Assembly (NCBI RefSeq): GCF_900105765.1 | Contig: NZ_FNTX01000002.1 | Coordinates: forward strand, 1,798,001-1,862,000 | Direction: 5' to 3' | DNA: 64,000 nucleotides | Origin: Ruania alba | GTDB taxonomy: Bacteria > Actinomycetota > Actinomycetes > Actinomycetales > Beutenbergiaceae | Shown: positions 17,576-24,669 of the stretch, piece after piece | How positions within the stretch are numbered: the stretch's first letter is position 1 | Layout: every line of letters starts with the position of its first letter | Program-made: the position numbers and the translations under genes | The notes under the pieces: model-generated | The model's database searches: none | Told to the model about the DNA's origin: nothing | The model's input: the letters and a program-made list of their open reading frames with translations, nothing else

Positions 17576-18337
17576 ATGACACTGGCCACCCTGGAGTCGC
17601 GCGGCCTGACCAAGACCTACCGCTCGACCGATCCACCGACGACTGTCATCACCGGGATCGACCTAACTGTCACCAGCGGGGAGTACCTGGTGATCATGGG
17701 GGCGTCCGGATCCGGCAAGTCGACCCTGCTCGCCGTCCTCAGCGGCATGGACCGCCCGACCAGCGGGACCGTCCGGCACGACGGGCGGGACCTGACCGCC
17801 CTCACCGACGAGGCGATGAGCCGCGTCCGGCTGACCCGGATGGGGTACGTCTTCCAGCAGCCCTACTTCCTTGCCACTCTGACCATCCGAGACAACGTGC
17901 TGCTCGCGGCGCTCAAGGCCGCACCCCGGGAGCAGGCGGCCACGATCGCGCGGGTGGATGCTCTGCTGGACCGGTTCGGTATCGCCGCTATTGCCGAGCG
18001 TGGCATCACGCAGGTCTCCGGTGGGCAGTTGCAACGCGCCGCGATCTGCCGGGCGCTGGCGGCCGAACCGTCGGTCCTGTTCGCCGATGAACCCACCGGT
18101 GCGCTGAACAGCAGCATGTCGAGCGAGGTGCTGGACGTGCTCACCCAGGTGCATCGCGACGGGACCACGATCGTGATGGCCACCCACGACACCGCGTGCG
18201 CCGCGCGCGCCGACCGGGTCGTGTACCTGCGCGATGGACTGCTCATCGACACGCTCGCCCTGGGGCGGTGGAGCCAGGACGCGGCCGACGACCGTGAGGT
18301 CGACCTGGTGGCGTGGCTGCGCCGGCTGGACGTGTGA
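17576..18337 (+). CDS. MacB-type ABC transporter ATPase
   Basis: 253 residues when started at ATG 17576, which has GAGAGGAG (17563-17570) just upstream; the open frame continues further 5' but overlaps the permease gene. Walker A is GASGSGKST (residues 42-50), the Q-loop region is YVFQQPYFLATLTIRDNV, the signature is VSGGQLQRAAICRALA, Walker B is SVLFADEPTGALN, and the switch His is in MATHDTACAARADRVVYLRDG. DEPTGALN places it in the MacB/LolD/FtsE-type subfamily. It powers the upstream FtsX-type permease. The permease-first gene order is less common than ATPase-first. Confidence 0.93.
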   Translation: MTLATLESRGLTKTYRSTDPPTTVITGIDLTVTSGEYLVIMGASGSGKSTLLAVLSGMDRPTSGTVRHDGRDLTALTDEAMSRVRLTRMGYVFQQPYFLATLTIRDNVLLAALKAAPREQAATIARVDALLDRFGIAAIAERGITQVSGGQLQRAAICRALAAEPSVLFADEPTGALNSSMSSEVLDVLTQVHRDGTTIVMATHDTACAARADRVVYLRDGLLIDTLALGRWSQDAADDREVDLVAWLRRLDV

Positions 18338-18341
18338 GGCC

Positions 18342-18962
18342 TCAGACCCGCAACCGCTCCGCCCCCGACGGCGTGAGCACACCGTCCACCGGGCGGTCGT
18401 GGGGAGCTGCCGGCAACGGCTCCGTGGCGCGTTCGTCGTCGTAGATCACCGCATAGACCGGTACGCCGGCGCGGGCGTGGGTGAGCACTCGGTCGTACCA
18501 GCCGCCGCCCTGGCCCAACCGGATCCCGGCAGAGTCCACCCCGAGCGCCGGAGCGAAGATCAGGTCCGCGTTCGCGATCGCCTTCTCACCGAGGCCGGGA
18601 CCGCCCGGTTCAGGTGGCCGGCCGGGGGCGCGGACCTCCATCGGTTCGCCCACTCGGTAGCGCGCCCAGTCGCGGCTCAGTCCCGGTCCGAGGATCGGCA
18701 GCAGGATCTCCACACCGGCCGCATCGAGCACCTCCAGCAGCGGCCCGGTATCCGGTTCGCCCGGACGGGACGCGTACGCGGCCACGCACCGGACGCCGTC
18801 CAGCAACGGTTGGACGTGGACGGCGATGGCATCCGCCGCCTCGCGCCGTTCCCGTTCGGACCGTTCCTTGCGGTGCTTGCGCACCGAGTCGCGAACGAAC
18901 TGTTTGGCGTCCTCGAGCTCCAGCCCGGCCTCGCGCGGCAGGGTGCCCGACAATGACCACAT
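18342..18962 (-). CDS. 5-formyltetrahydrofolate cyclo-ligase
   Basis: About 206 residues. It converts 5-formyl-THF to 5,10-methenyl-THF with ATP in one-carbon metabolism. Visible motifs are the N-terminal AKQFVRDSVRKHRKERSERER (ATP-phosphate-binding basic helix), CVAAYASRPGEPDTGPLLEVL, and the C-terminal GVDSAGIRLGQGGGWYDRVL signature that binds the folate and nucleotide. The start at ATG 18962 is preferred over the longer frame from 18998. The tail ERATEPLPAAPHDRPVDGVLTPSG is also typical. It is divergent from galU, an arrangement conserved with mycobacterial Rv0992c/Rv0993. Confidence 0.93.
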   Translation of the reverse strand: MWSLSGTLPREAGLELEDAKQFVRDSVRKHRKERSERERREAADAIAVHVQPLLDGVRCVAAYASRPGEPDTGPLLEVLDAAGVEILLPILGPGLSRDWARYRVGEPMEVRAPGRPPEPGGPGLGEKAIANADLIFAPALGVDSAGIRLGQGGGWYDRVLTHARAGVPVYAVIYDDERATEPLPAAPHDRPVDGVLTPSGAERLRV

Positions 18963-19093
18963 GCCTCTACTCTTCCAGGCCGCGCCGACATCGGCCACCG
19001 CCCGGGGCCTTTCGACGCGTGTGTCTCGCTGACCGGAACGTCGCCGGGAGTGATCAGGATGAATCGGGCCGCAGGTCCCGATAGCCTGCGAGC

Positions 19094-19999
19094 ATGACCT
19101 CAGTGACTAAGTCGGTTGTCCCCGTCGCAGGCCTGGGCACCCGATTCCTGCCCGCGACCAAAGCCATCCCGAAGGTCATGCTGCCGGTGGTGGACACCCC
19201 AGCGATCCAGTACGTGGTGGAGGAGGCCGCAGCGGCCGGGCTCGCCGACGTGCTGCTGGTGACCGGCCGTGGTCAGTCGAGCGTCTCCGACCATTTCGAC
19301 AGCGCTCCCGAGGTGGAACGCGTGCTCGAGGCGAAAGGGGACCAGCGCCGCCTCGATGCTGTGCGAGCGTCCAGCGACCTCGCCCAGGTGCACGTGCTGC
19401 GCCAGGGGGAGCCCCTCGGCCTCGGCCACGCCGTGCTCACGGCAGCCGCCCACGTAGGAGACGAACCGTTCGCCGTCCAGCTCGGTGACGACCTGATCGA
19501 CGCTCGGGACCCGATCCTGCCGACCATGCTCGCCGTGCAGGAGGCGCTCGGCGGTTCGGTGATCGCTCTGATGGAGGTGCCGCCCTCGCAGACCCATCTC
19601 TACGGCTGTGCCGCCGTCGAGTCCTCGCCGGACCTGACCAGCCGCTTCGGCGAGGACCTGGTGCGCGTGACCTCGATGGTGGAGAAGCCGGACCCGGCCG
19701 AGGCACCGAGCAACCTGGCGATGATCGGCCGATACGTGCTTGCGCCCGAGATCTTCGACGTGCTGCGCACCACCGAACCCGGTCGCGGCGGCGAGATCCA
19801 GCTCACCGATGCCCTGCAGACGATGGCACAGCGCTCCGACACCGGTGGCGGCGTGCACGGCGTCATCTTCCGGGGCCGGCGCTACGACACGGGCGACCGC
19901 CTCGACTACCTCAAAGCTGTGGTCCAGCTCGGCTCCAAGCACCCCGAGCTCGGCGAGGACTTCCACGCCTGGCTACGGGACTACATGGCGCAGCGATGA
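19094..19999 (+). CDS. galU: UTP--glucose-1-phosphate uridylyltransferase
   Basis: 301 residues making UDP-glucose from UTP and glucose-1-phosphate for wall polymers, glycolipids and glycogen-type pathways. The N-terminal nucleotide-binding loop is VVPVAGLGTRFLPATKAIPKVMLPV, the mid-region VQLGDDLID holds the metal-binding aspartate, and VEKPDPAEAPSNLAMIGRYVL plus RRYDTGDRLDYLKA complete the GalU signature. A TAGCCT hexamer about 10 bases before ATG 19094 and the lack of a ribosome-binding site suggest a leaderless mRNA. It overlaps moeA by 4 bases (ATGA) and heads a galU-moeA-rimJ operon. Confidence 0.97.
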   Translation: MTSVTKSVVPVAGLGTRFLPATKAIPKVMLPVVDTPAIQYVVEEAAAAGLADVLLVTGRGQSSVSDHFDSAPEVERVLEAKGDQRRLDAVRASSDLAQVHVLRQGEPLGLGHAVLTAAAHVGDEPFAVQLGDDLIDARDPILPTMLAVQEALGGSVIALMEVPPSQTHLYGCAAVESSPDLTSRFGEDLVRVTSMVEKPDPAEAPSNLAMIGRYVLAPEIFDVLRTTEPGRGGEIQLTDALQTMAQRSDTGGGVHGVIFRGRRYDTGDRLDYLKAVVQLGSKHPELGEDFHAWLRDYMAQR

Positions 20000-21228
20000 A
20001 GTCCGTCTCCGAACACCTCGGCGCCGTCCTGGAACTGCTGCAACCGCTGCCGCCGCTGGAGGTGGTGCTGCACGACACCGTGGGGTGTGTGCTCGCCGAG
20101 GACGTGATCGCGCCGGCGGACCTCCCGGTCACCGATCTGGCGGGCCTGGACGGATACGCGGTGATCAGCAGGGATATCGACGGCGCCGCGCCAGACGCCG
20201 AGGTGACGCTACGGGTGCTGGACGACGTACGAGCCGGGTCCACGGACAGTCACCGGGTGGTGACCGGGGCCGCTCTGCGGATCTCCTCCGGTGCTCCGCT
20301 GCCGGCTGGAGCCGATGCCGTGGTGCCGGTGGAGGACACCGACGGCGGACGCGCCGCCGTGCAGGTGCGTGCCGGGGCCGTGGAGGGAGAGAACGTGCGC
20401 CGGCAGGCCGAGGACCTGCGTGGTGGAGAGATCGCGATCGCCGCCGGGGAGCGCATCGGTGCCCGCCAGATCGTCCTGCTCGCCGCGCTCGGCCGCTCCC
20501 GAGTGGCGGTGCACCCACGCCCGCGCGTGGTGCTCGTCTCCATCGGGGACGAGCTCGTGGAACCGGGCCGTAAGGCCGGTGCCGGGCAGGTGTTCGACGC
20601 CAACGGGCACGCCCTCGCGACAGCGGTCCAGGATGCCGGTGGGACGACATTCCGGGTGGCGGCGGTCCCGGACGAACGATCCGGCCTCCGGGAGACGCTC
20701 GAGGACCAGCTGGTCCGAGCCGATCTGGTGATCACCACCGGTGGCCTGAGCTACGGCGGGAACGACACCGTCAAGGAAGTGATCGGACAGCTCGGCACTG
20801 TGCGCTTCGACAATGTAGCCATCTGGCCCGGCCGACAGTTCGGCGTCGGGGTGATCGGCGGGATCGACGAGCTCCAGCGCGAGACGCCGATCGTGTGCCT
20901 CCCCGGCGATCCGGCAACGGCGCAGGTGGGGTACGAGGTGTTCGTGCGGCCGGCGCTGCTCGCAATGGCCGGCCACGCCGAGCAGTACCGGCCGACCGTC
21001 CCGGCCGCGGTGACGCAGGCTTGGACCTCACCGGCCGCGCGGCGCCAGTTCGTCCCCGTCCGAGTGCTCGGCAGCCCGGATCAGGGGTACCGGGCTACCC
21101 CTGTGGGTGATCCGAAGCGGCCACTCGTGAGCGCCATGTCTCGCGCCAACGCGTTGGCCGTGGTGCCTGAGTCGGTCGAGGAGGTCGAGGTGGGGGCGCA
21201 GTTGCACTGCCTGGTGCTGGAGAGCTGA
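19996..21228 (+). CDS. moeA: Molybdopterin molybdotransferase MoeA
   Basis: 410 residues, full length. MoeA inserts molybdate into adenylylated molybdopterin, the last step of molybdenum cofactor synthesis. Domains in order: the N-terminal segment with PADLPVTDLAGLDGYAV, a beta-barrel domain II (TGAALRISSGAPLPAGADAVVPVEDT), the MoCF-fold domain III (LVSIGDELVEPG..., VITTGGLSYGGNDTVKEV, PIVCLPGDPATAQVGYEVFVRPAL) and a small C-terminal beta domain. The TTGG(V/L)S segment and PGNP-like PGDP are the family's catalytic signatures. It is translationally coupled to galU. The FdhD and FdhF/YdeP genes at 57.9-61.1 kb would need its product. Confidence 0.96.
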   Translation: MKSVSEHLGAVLELLQPLPPLEVVLHDTVGCVLAEDVIAPADLPVTDLAGLDGYAVISRDIDGAAPDAEVTLRVLDDVRAGSTDSHRVVTGAALRISSGAPLPAGADAVVPVEDTDGGRAAVQVRAGAVEGENVRRQAEDLRGGEIAIAAGERIGARQIVLLAALGRSRVAVHPRPRVVLVSIGDELVEPGRKAGAGQVFDANGHALATAVQDAGGTTFRVAAVPDERSGLRETLEDQLVRADLVITTGGLSYGGNDTVKEVIGQLGTVRFDNVAIWPGRQFGVGVIGGIDELQRETPIVCLPGDPATAQVGYEVFVRPALLAMAGHAEQYRPTVPAAVTQAWTSPAARRQFVPVRVLGSPDQGYRATPVGDPKRPLVSAMSRANALAVVPESVEEVEVGAQLHCLVLES

Positions 21229-21238
21229 TGGGCCACCG

Positions 21239-21817
21239 ATGGATCTGGTGACCCGGGATCTGCGCCTGCGACCGTTGCGCAGACGGGACCGGCCCGCGTG
21301 GGAGGTGCTCCGCCGTCGGAACGCTGCCTGGCTGGCGCCCTGGGAGGCGACCTCACCGGAATCACGCCCCTACCGCCCCACGTTCTCGCAGTATGTGCGC
21401 GACCAGGCGCGGGCGGCGCGGGACGACTCCGGGTACGCCTTCGTGATGGAGTACCGGGGCGAGTTGGTGGGTCAGGTGACGATCGCCGGGGTGACGCGGG
21501 GCTCGATGCAGTCGGCCTCGATCGGGTACTGGATCTCCGAGCACGTGGCGGGGCGGGGGATCACCACGCTGGCGGTGGCGATGGCAGCTGACCACTGCTG
21601 GTTCACCCTCGGTTTGCATCGGGTGGAGATCAACATCCGACCCGAGAACTCGGCCAGTCTTCGCGTGGTGGCCAAGCTCGGATTCCGTGAGGAAGGGCTG
21701 CGGCGCGGCTACCTGCACATCCAGGGGGTGTGGGCCGACCACCGCAGCTTCGCGCTGAACGCCGAGGAGGTCGGGGAGGGGTTGGTAGCTCGTTGGCGGG
21801 CGACGCGACCGGGCTGA
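21239..21817 (+). CDS. RimJ/RimL-type GNAT N-acetyltransferase
   Basis: 192 residues of the ribosomal-protein-alanine acetyltransferase type. Beta1/alpha1 reads LRLRPLRRRDRPAWEVLRRRNAAWLAPWEA, the mid-domain strand is GYAFVMEYRGELVGQVTIAGV, acetyl-CoA binding involves SIGYWISEHVAGRGITTLAVAM, and the C-terminal NIRPENSASLRVVAKLGFREEGLRRGYLHIQGVWADH is the RimJ signature. It probably acetylates a protein N-terminus; the exact target is inferred from family only. It follows moeA by 10 bases as third gene of the operon, as in Rv0993-Rv0995. Confidence 0.92.
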   Translation: MDLVTRDLRLRPLRRRDRPAWEVLRRRNAAWLAPWEATSPESRPYRPTFSQYVRDQARAARDDSGYAFVMEYRGELVGQVTIAGVTRGSMQSASIGYWISEHVAGRGITTLAVAMAADHCWFTLGLHRVEINIRPENSASLRVVAKLGFREEGLRRGYLHIQGVWADHRSFALNAEEVGEGLVARWRATRPG

Positions 21818-21899
21818 ACGGGGCCGGGCGAGCGATCTGGGGACCGACACGCCGACCGTGATCGGCCGATCGGGGCGCGGACAGTTCTACGGTCGGAAC

Positions 21900-22835
21900 G
21901 TGGAGCTCGCCGGATGGGTCGTACTGGCGATCGCGGTGATGTTTTTCGGATACCTGGTACCCACCGCGATCCGATCCAGGCAGGTTGTGCTGGACTCGCG
22001 GGTGGCTGACAGGTTCTCCGCGGAGTTGAGAGTCCTGGCCCGAGCCGGAGAGAGCACCACAGAGGATTCGACCATCAGCAGCACCCGCGGGTACCTGCAC
22101 CGCCCGCGGACCGAGGAGGAGACCACCATGCATTCGCCCGTCGCTCAGCGGCTCGCCGCCGCGGATGTGCGCCGTGCGGCAGCAGCCCGCGCCGCGCGCG
22201 CCGCTGCCGCCAGCCGTCGTGCTGCCGCGGCGAAGCGCCGGCTGGTTCTTACCCTCGCACTGCTCGCCGCCACCGCCGCCGGATGGGCCCTGGTGTCGAT
22301 GTCCAGCGTGCACATCGCAGCCGGCATCGCCCCCACGCTCGCGTTCCTCGCCGTCCTCGTGCTGGGTCGCCGTGCGGCAGCCGCCGCCCGGGTGGCCGAC
22401 GCCAGGTGGGCCGCGGAGATCGAGCGTGCCCGCAAGGCCGATCAGACGCGGGCCGCGCGCCACCCGGAGCGGCCGGCCGAGGTGACCGAGCAGCGGTCCA
22501 GCCTCCGCATCGAGATCGACCCGGAGACGGTTGAGACCGCCGACGAGTCTGCGACGACTCGCCCAGCGCTGCCCGAGGGCGAGGGATGGACCCCGGTGCC
22601 CGTCCCAGCCCCGATGTACACGATGAAGCCCGCCGCGCCGCGGCGGGAGCAGACCCCGGTGGCCGTCGAGGAGACAGCCCCGTTGGCGCAGGAGATCGCC
22701 GCCGAAGAGGCCGCGGCTGTCGAGGAGGCCGAGGAGGCTCGCCCGACGGCGGACGGCACCCGGCCCAGCAATGTGGCGGCCCCGTCGGTGGACCTGCAGG
22801 CGGTGCTCGAGCGGCGTCGGGCCGTGGGACAGTAA
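21900..22835 (+). CDS. Conserved actinobacterial membrane protein with coiled Ala/Arg segment
   Basis: About 311 residues. TM1 lies right at the N-terminus (ELAGWVVLAIAVMFFGYLVPTAI). Next come a basic/polar region, a long Ala/Arg helix (VRRAAAARAARAAAASRRAAAAKRR), two closely spaced TMs (LVLTLALLAATAAGWALVSM; IAAGIAPTLAFLAVLVLG) and a long acidic cytoplasmic tail ending VDLQAVLERRRAVGQ. The layout and position after rimJ match the Rv0996-type membrane protein of mycobacteria; function is unknown. The frame is open from GTG 21858, but GTG 21900 places the TM at the extreme N-terminus as in relatives. Neither start has a strong ribosome-binding site. Confidence 0.72.
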   Translation: MELAGWVVLAIAVMFFGYLVPTAIRSRQVVLDSRVADRFSAELRVLARAGESTTEDSTISSTRGYLHRPRTEEETTMHSPVAQRLAAADVRRAAAARAARAAAASRRAAAAKRRLVLTLALLAATAAGWALVSMSSVHIAAGIAPTLAFLAVLVLGRRAAAAARVADARWAAEIERARKADQTRAARHPERPAEVTEQRSSLRIEIDPETVETADESATTRPALPEGEGWTPVPVPAPMYTMKPAAPRREQTPVAVEETAPLAQEIAAEEAAAVEEAEEARPTADGTRPSNVAAPSVDLQAVLERRRAVGQ

Positions 22836-22884
22836 GGCACACAGCCAGCCGGGGTGCGGTATCTCCTGACGCGGGTGCACCGCG

Positions 22885-23107
22885 AGGTGCCACGTGTCGT
22901 CATTTGTGAGCGGTGATTGCGACGGATGCCGGCACCTACGTTGTGCGCGTGTGGCGATCCCGGGGCGGTAGGTGTCACTCATCGTCGCTGTGGGATGAGT
23001 TGAGCGACGGTGAGTGGCACCTACCTGTCGGAGGTGTGGGGCTTCGGCGTGCGAGGTGTCATTCGTTGTCGCGGTGATCGGTTCAGGGCGACGTGGAGTG
23101 GCACCTA
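22885..23107. repeat. Three tandem 54-bp dyad repeats in a convergent intergenic gap (locus A)
   Basis: This fills most of the 269-base gap between the membrane-protein gene and the sulfatase. Copies lie at 22885-22938, 22970-23023 and 23054-23107, each exactly 54 bp, with 31- and 30-bp spacers (period 84-85). Each begins AGGTGYCA and ends TGGCACCTA or CGGCACCTA, with inner TCGTC/GCGACG blocks that are also complementary, so each unit can fold as a hairpin with an internal loop. The middles differ between copies. The last CTA (23105-23107) supplies the sulfatase stop codon TAG on the minus strand. Two more copies lie at 57766-57883. Confidence 0.85.
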
Positions 23108-24502
23108 GGGGTGGACAGGTGTGATGTGGTCGCCTTCTGGCGTCGTTCCGACTGGGGTGGTGACTTCGAAGTAGTGCTCGAGTCCGTCGGCGTGCAGGTA
23201 GGTCTCGGGTGGTGCGAAGTCGTCGTCGAGGTCGGCGAGCCAGTGGTTCAGCTCGGCGTCGAGGTCGCGTTGTAGGCCGGTGGCTTCCGGTTGCCCGCAC
23301 AGGTTCTGCTGCTGGTACGGATCGGCCACGTTGTCGTAGAGCAGCCAGGGGCTGGTGCGGGTGCGGATGTAGGTGTGGGTTGCGGTGCGGATGCCGCGGT
23401 AGGCGTCGAAGCCGTAGCTGCGTGCCCACAGGATCGGCACGGGGAGGGAGAGGAAGGATGAGTGGGCGCGGTGTGCGGGGCGCGTCCCGAAGACGTCGGT
23501 GCCGGTGACATGGCCTGGTACCGGCAGACCGCACAGGCCCAGGAGGGTGGGCATCAGGTCGGGCATGTCGAACGGCGAGGTGTCGGTGCGGCCTTCGCGG
23601 CCGAATCGGCGGGGGTAGCGCACCAGCATCGGCACCCGCACTGCTTCGTCCCAGGGGCAGACTTTCACGTCGTGGCGGATGCCGTGGGAGCCCATCATGT
23701 CGCCGTGGTCGGAGGCGAAGATGATGATGGTGTCTTCGGCTGTGCCGCTGTTCTCCACCGCTGCCAGCAACTGGGCTAGGCAGTCGTCCAGGGCGGCGAT
23801 GTGGGCGTAGTAGCCGCGCAGCGCCTGCGCCGATTCCTGCGCCGCTTCGTCGGGGACGTTCGCCCGCAGGGTGATCTCGGCATCGGTGTACCGCTGCCGG
23901 TACTCCTGCGGTGCGGTGTGCAGCGGGAAGTGTGGTGGCCCGTAGGAGAGCATCAGGAAGTACGGGTCCTCACCGGCGCTGTTCCGTGCGATGAATCCGC
24001 AGGCGTCCTCGGTTTGGGCGTGGGCGTCATACCCGGGCCAGGTTTTGGGCTGCGGGTCGTCGCCGTCGAAGTAGAGCGAGCTGTTGTAGTTGTGGGTGCA
24101 TTCGGCGGCTTTCCAGTACTCGAACCCGAACCGCTTCTCGCGCGGCACCGGGAACTTGCGGCGACCATAGTTGCCGTCCGGGCTGCCATACAGGTGCCAT
24201 TTGCCGATATACCCGGTGCGGTACCCGGCTGTCGCGAATTCTTCGGCGAGGGTGGACCCGGTCGGTTCCAGTTCGACGTCGTTGATGTAGACCCCGTGCT
24301 GGAGCGGGTACTGGCCGGTGAGCATGCTCGCCCGGGCGGGGCAGCACACCGGAGTCCCGGAGACCGCCTCGGTGAAGTTCACCGACTCGGCTGCCAAGGT
24401 GTCCAGCACCGGCGTCGAGACATTCTCATCGCCGGCATAACCGGTCGCCTGAGCCCTCCACTGATCAGTCAGCACCACCAGCACATTCGGTCGCCGCGTC
24501 AT
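23105..24502 (-). CDS. Cys-type sulfatase, cytoplasmic
   Basis: 465 residues of the alkaline-phosphatase/sulfatase superfamily. The start RPNVLVVLTDQWR supplies the metal-binding Asp, and C53-C54-P55-A56-R57 is the C-x-P-x-R motif whose first Cys must be converted to formylglycine. GYIGKWHLYG carries the conserved Lys/His, and IIIFASDHGDMMGSHG supplies the second metal site (D-H). No signal peptide or TM is present, so desulfation should occur on imported sugars. It is the last gene of the minus-strand glycan operon, after a hairpin. A formylglycine-generating enzyme is not in the window. The stop codon comes from the edge of a 54-bp repeat. A GGAAAG site precedes ATG 24502. Confidence 0.92.
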   Translation of the reverse strand: MTRRPNVLVVLTDQWRAQATGYAGDENVSTPVLDTLAAESVNFTEAVSGTPVCCPARASMLTGQYPLQHGVYINDVELEPTGSTLAEEFATAGYRTGYIGKWHLYGSPDGNYGRRKFPVPREKRFGFEYWKAAECTHNYNSSLYFDGDDPQPKTWPGYDAHAQTEDACGFIARNSAGEDPYFLMLSYGPPHFPLHTAPQEYRQRYTDAEITLRANVPDEAAQESAQALRGYYAHIAALDDCLAQLLAAVENSGTAEDTIIIFASDHGDMMGSHGIRHDVKVCPWDEAVRVPMLVRYPRRFGREGRTDTSPFDMPDLMPTLLGLCGLPVPGHVTGTDVFGTRPAHRAHSSFLSLPVPILWARSYGFDAYRGIRTATHTYIRTRTSPWLLYDNVADPYQQQNLCGQPEATGLQRDLDAELNHWLADLDDDFAPPETYLHADGLEHYFEVTTPVGTTPEGDHITPVHP

Positions 24503-24611
24503 CAGCTTTCCTTTCTGCAGTCGTTGTCGAGGGCCACGGAGATGGCGACCGCGTCGTCAGCGGGTAGCTCACGCGTTCGCGTCCACGGCGGCTGTGCAAG
24601 GCCAGACGGCC

Positions 24612-24643
24612 GGTTGGCTGGAGCGCACCGGCTCCAGCCAACC
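24612..24643 (-). terminator. Hairpin between the large secreted enzyme gene and the sulfatase gene
   Basis: A perfect 13-bp stem (24612-24624 and 24631-24643) with a 6-base loop lies 26 bases after the stop of the large enzyme and 109 bases before the sulfatase start. There is no T-tract. It may attenuate read-through or stabilise the upstream mRNA, lowering sulfatase relative to the rest of the operon. Confidence 0.6.
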
Positions 24644-24669
24644 CGCCCACCGGCGATGGCGTGCTCCGC

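Noticed and set aside
22885-23107. CRISPR array (54-bp repeats, about 30-bp spacers)
   Set aside because: Repeat middles diverge strongly, units are dyads, there are only three, no cas genes are near, and another site has a 10-bp spacer.
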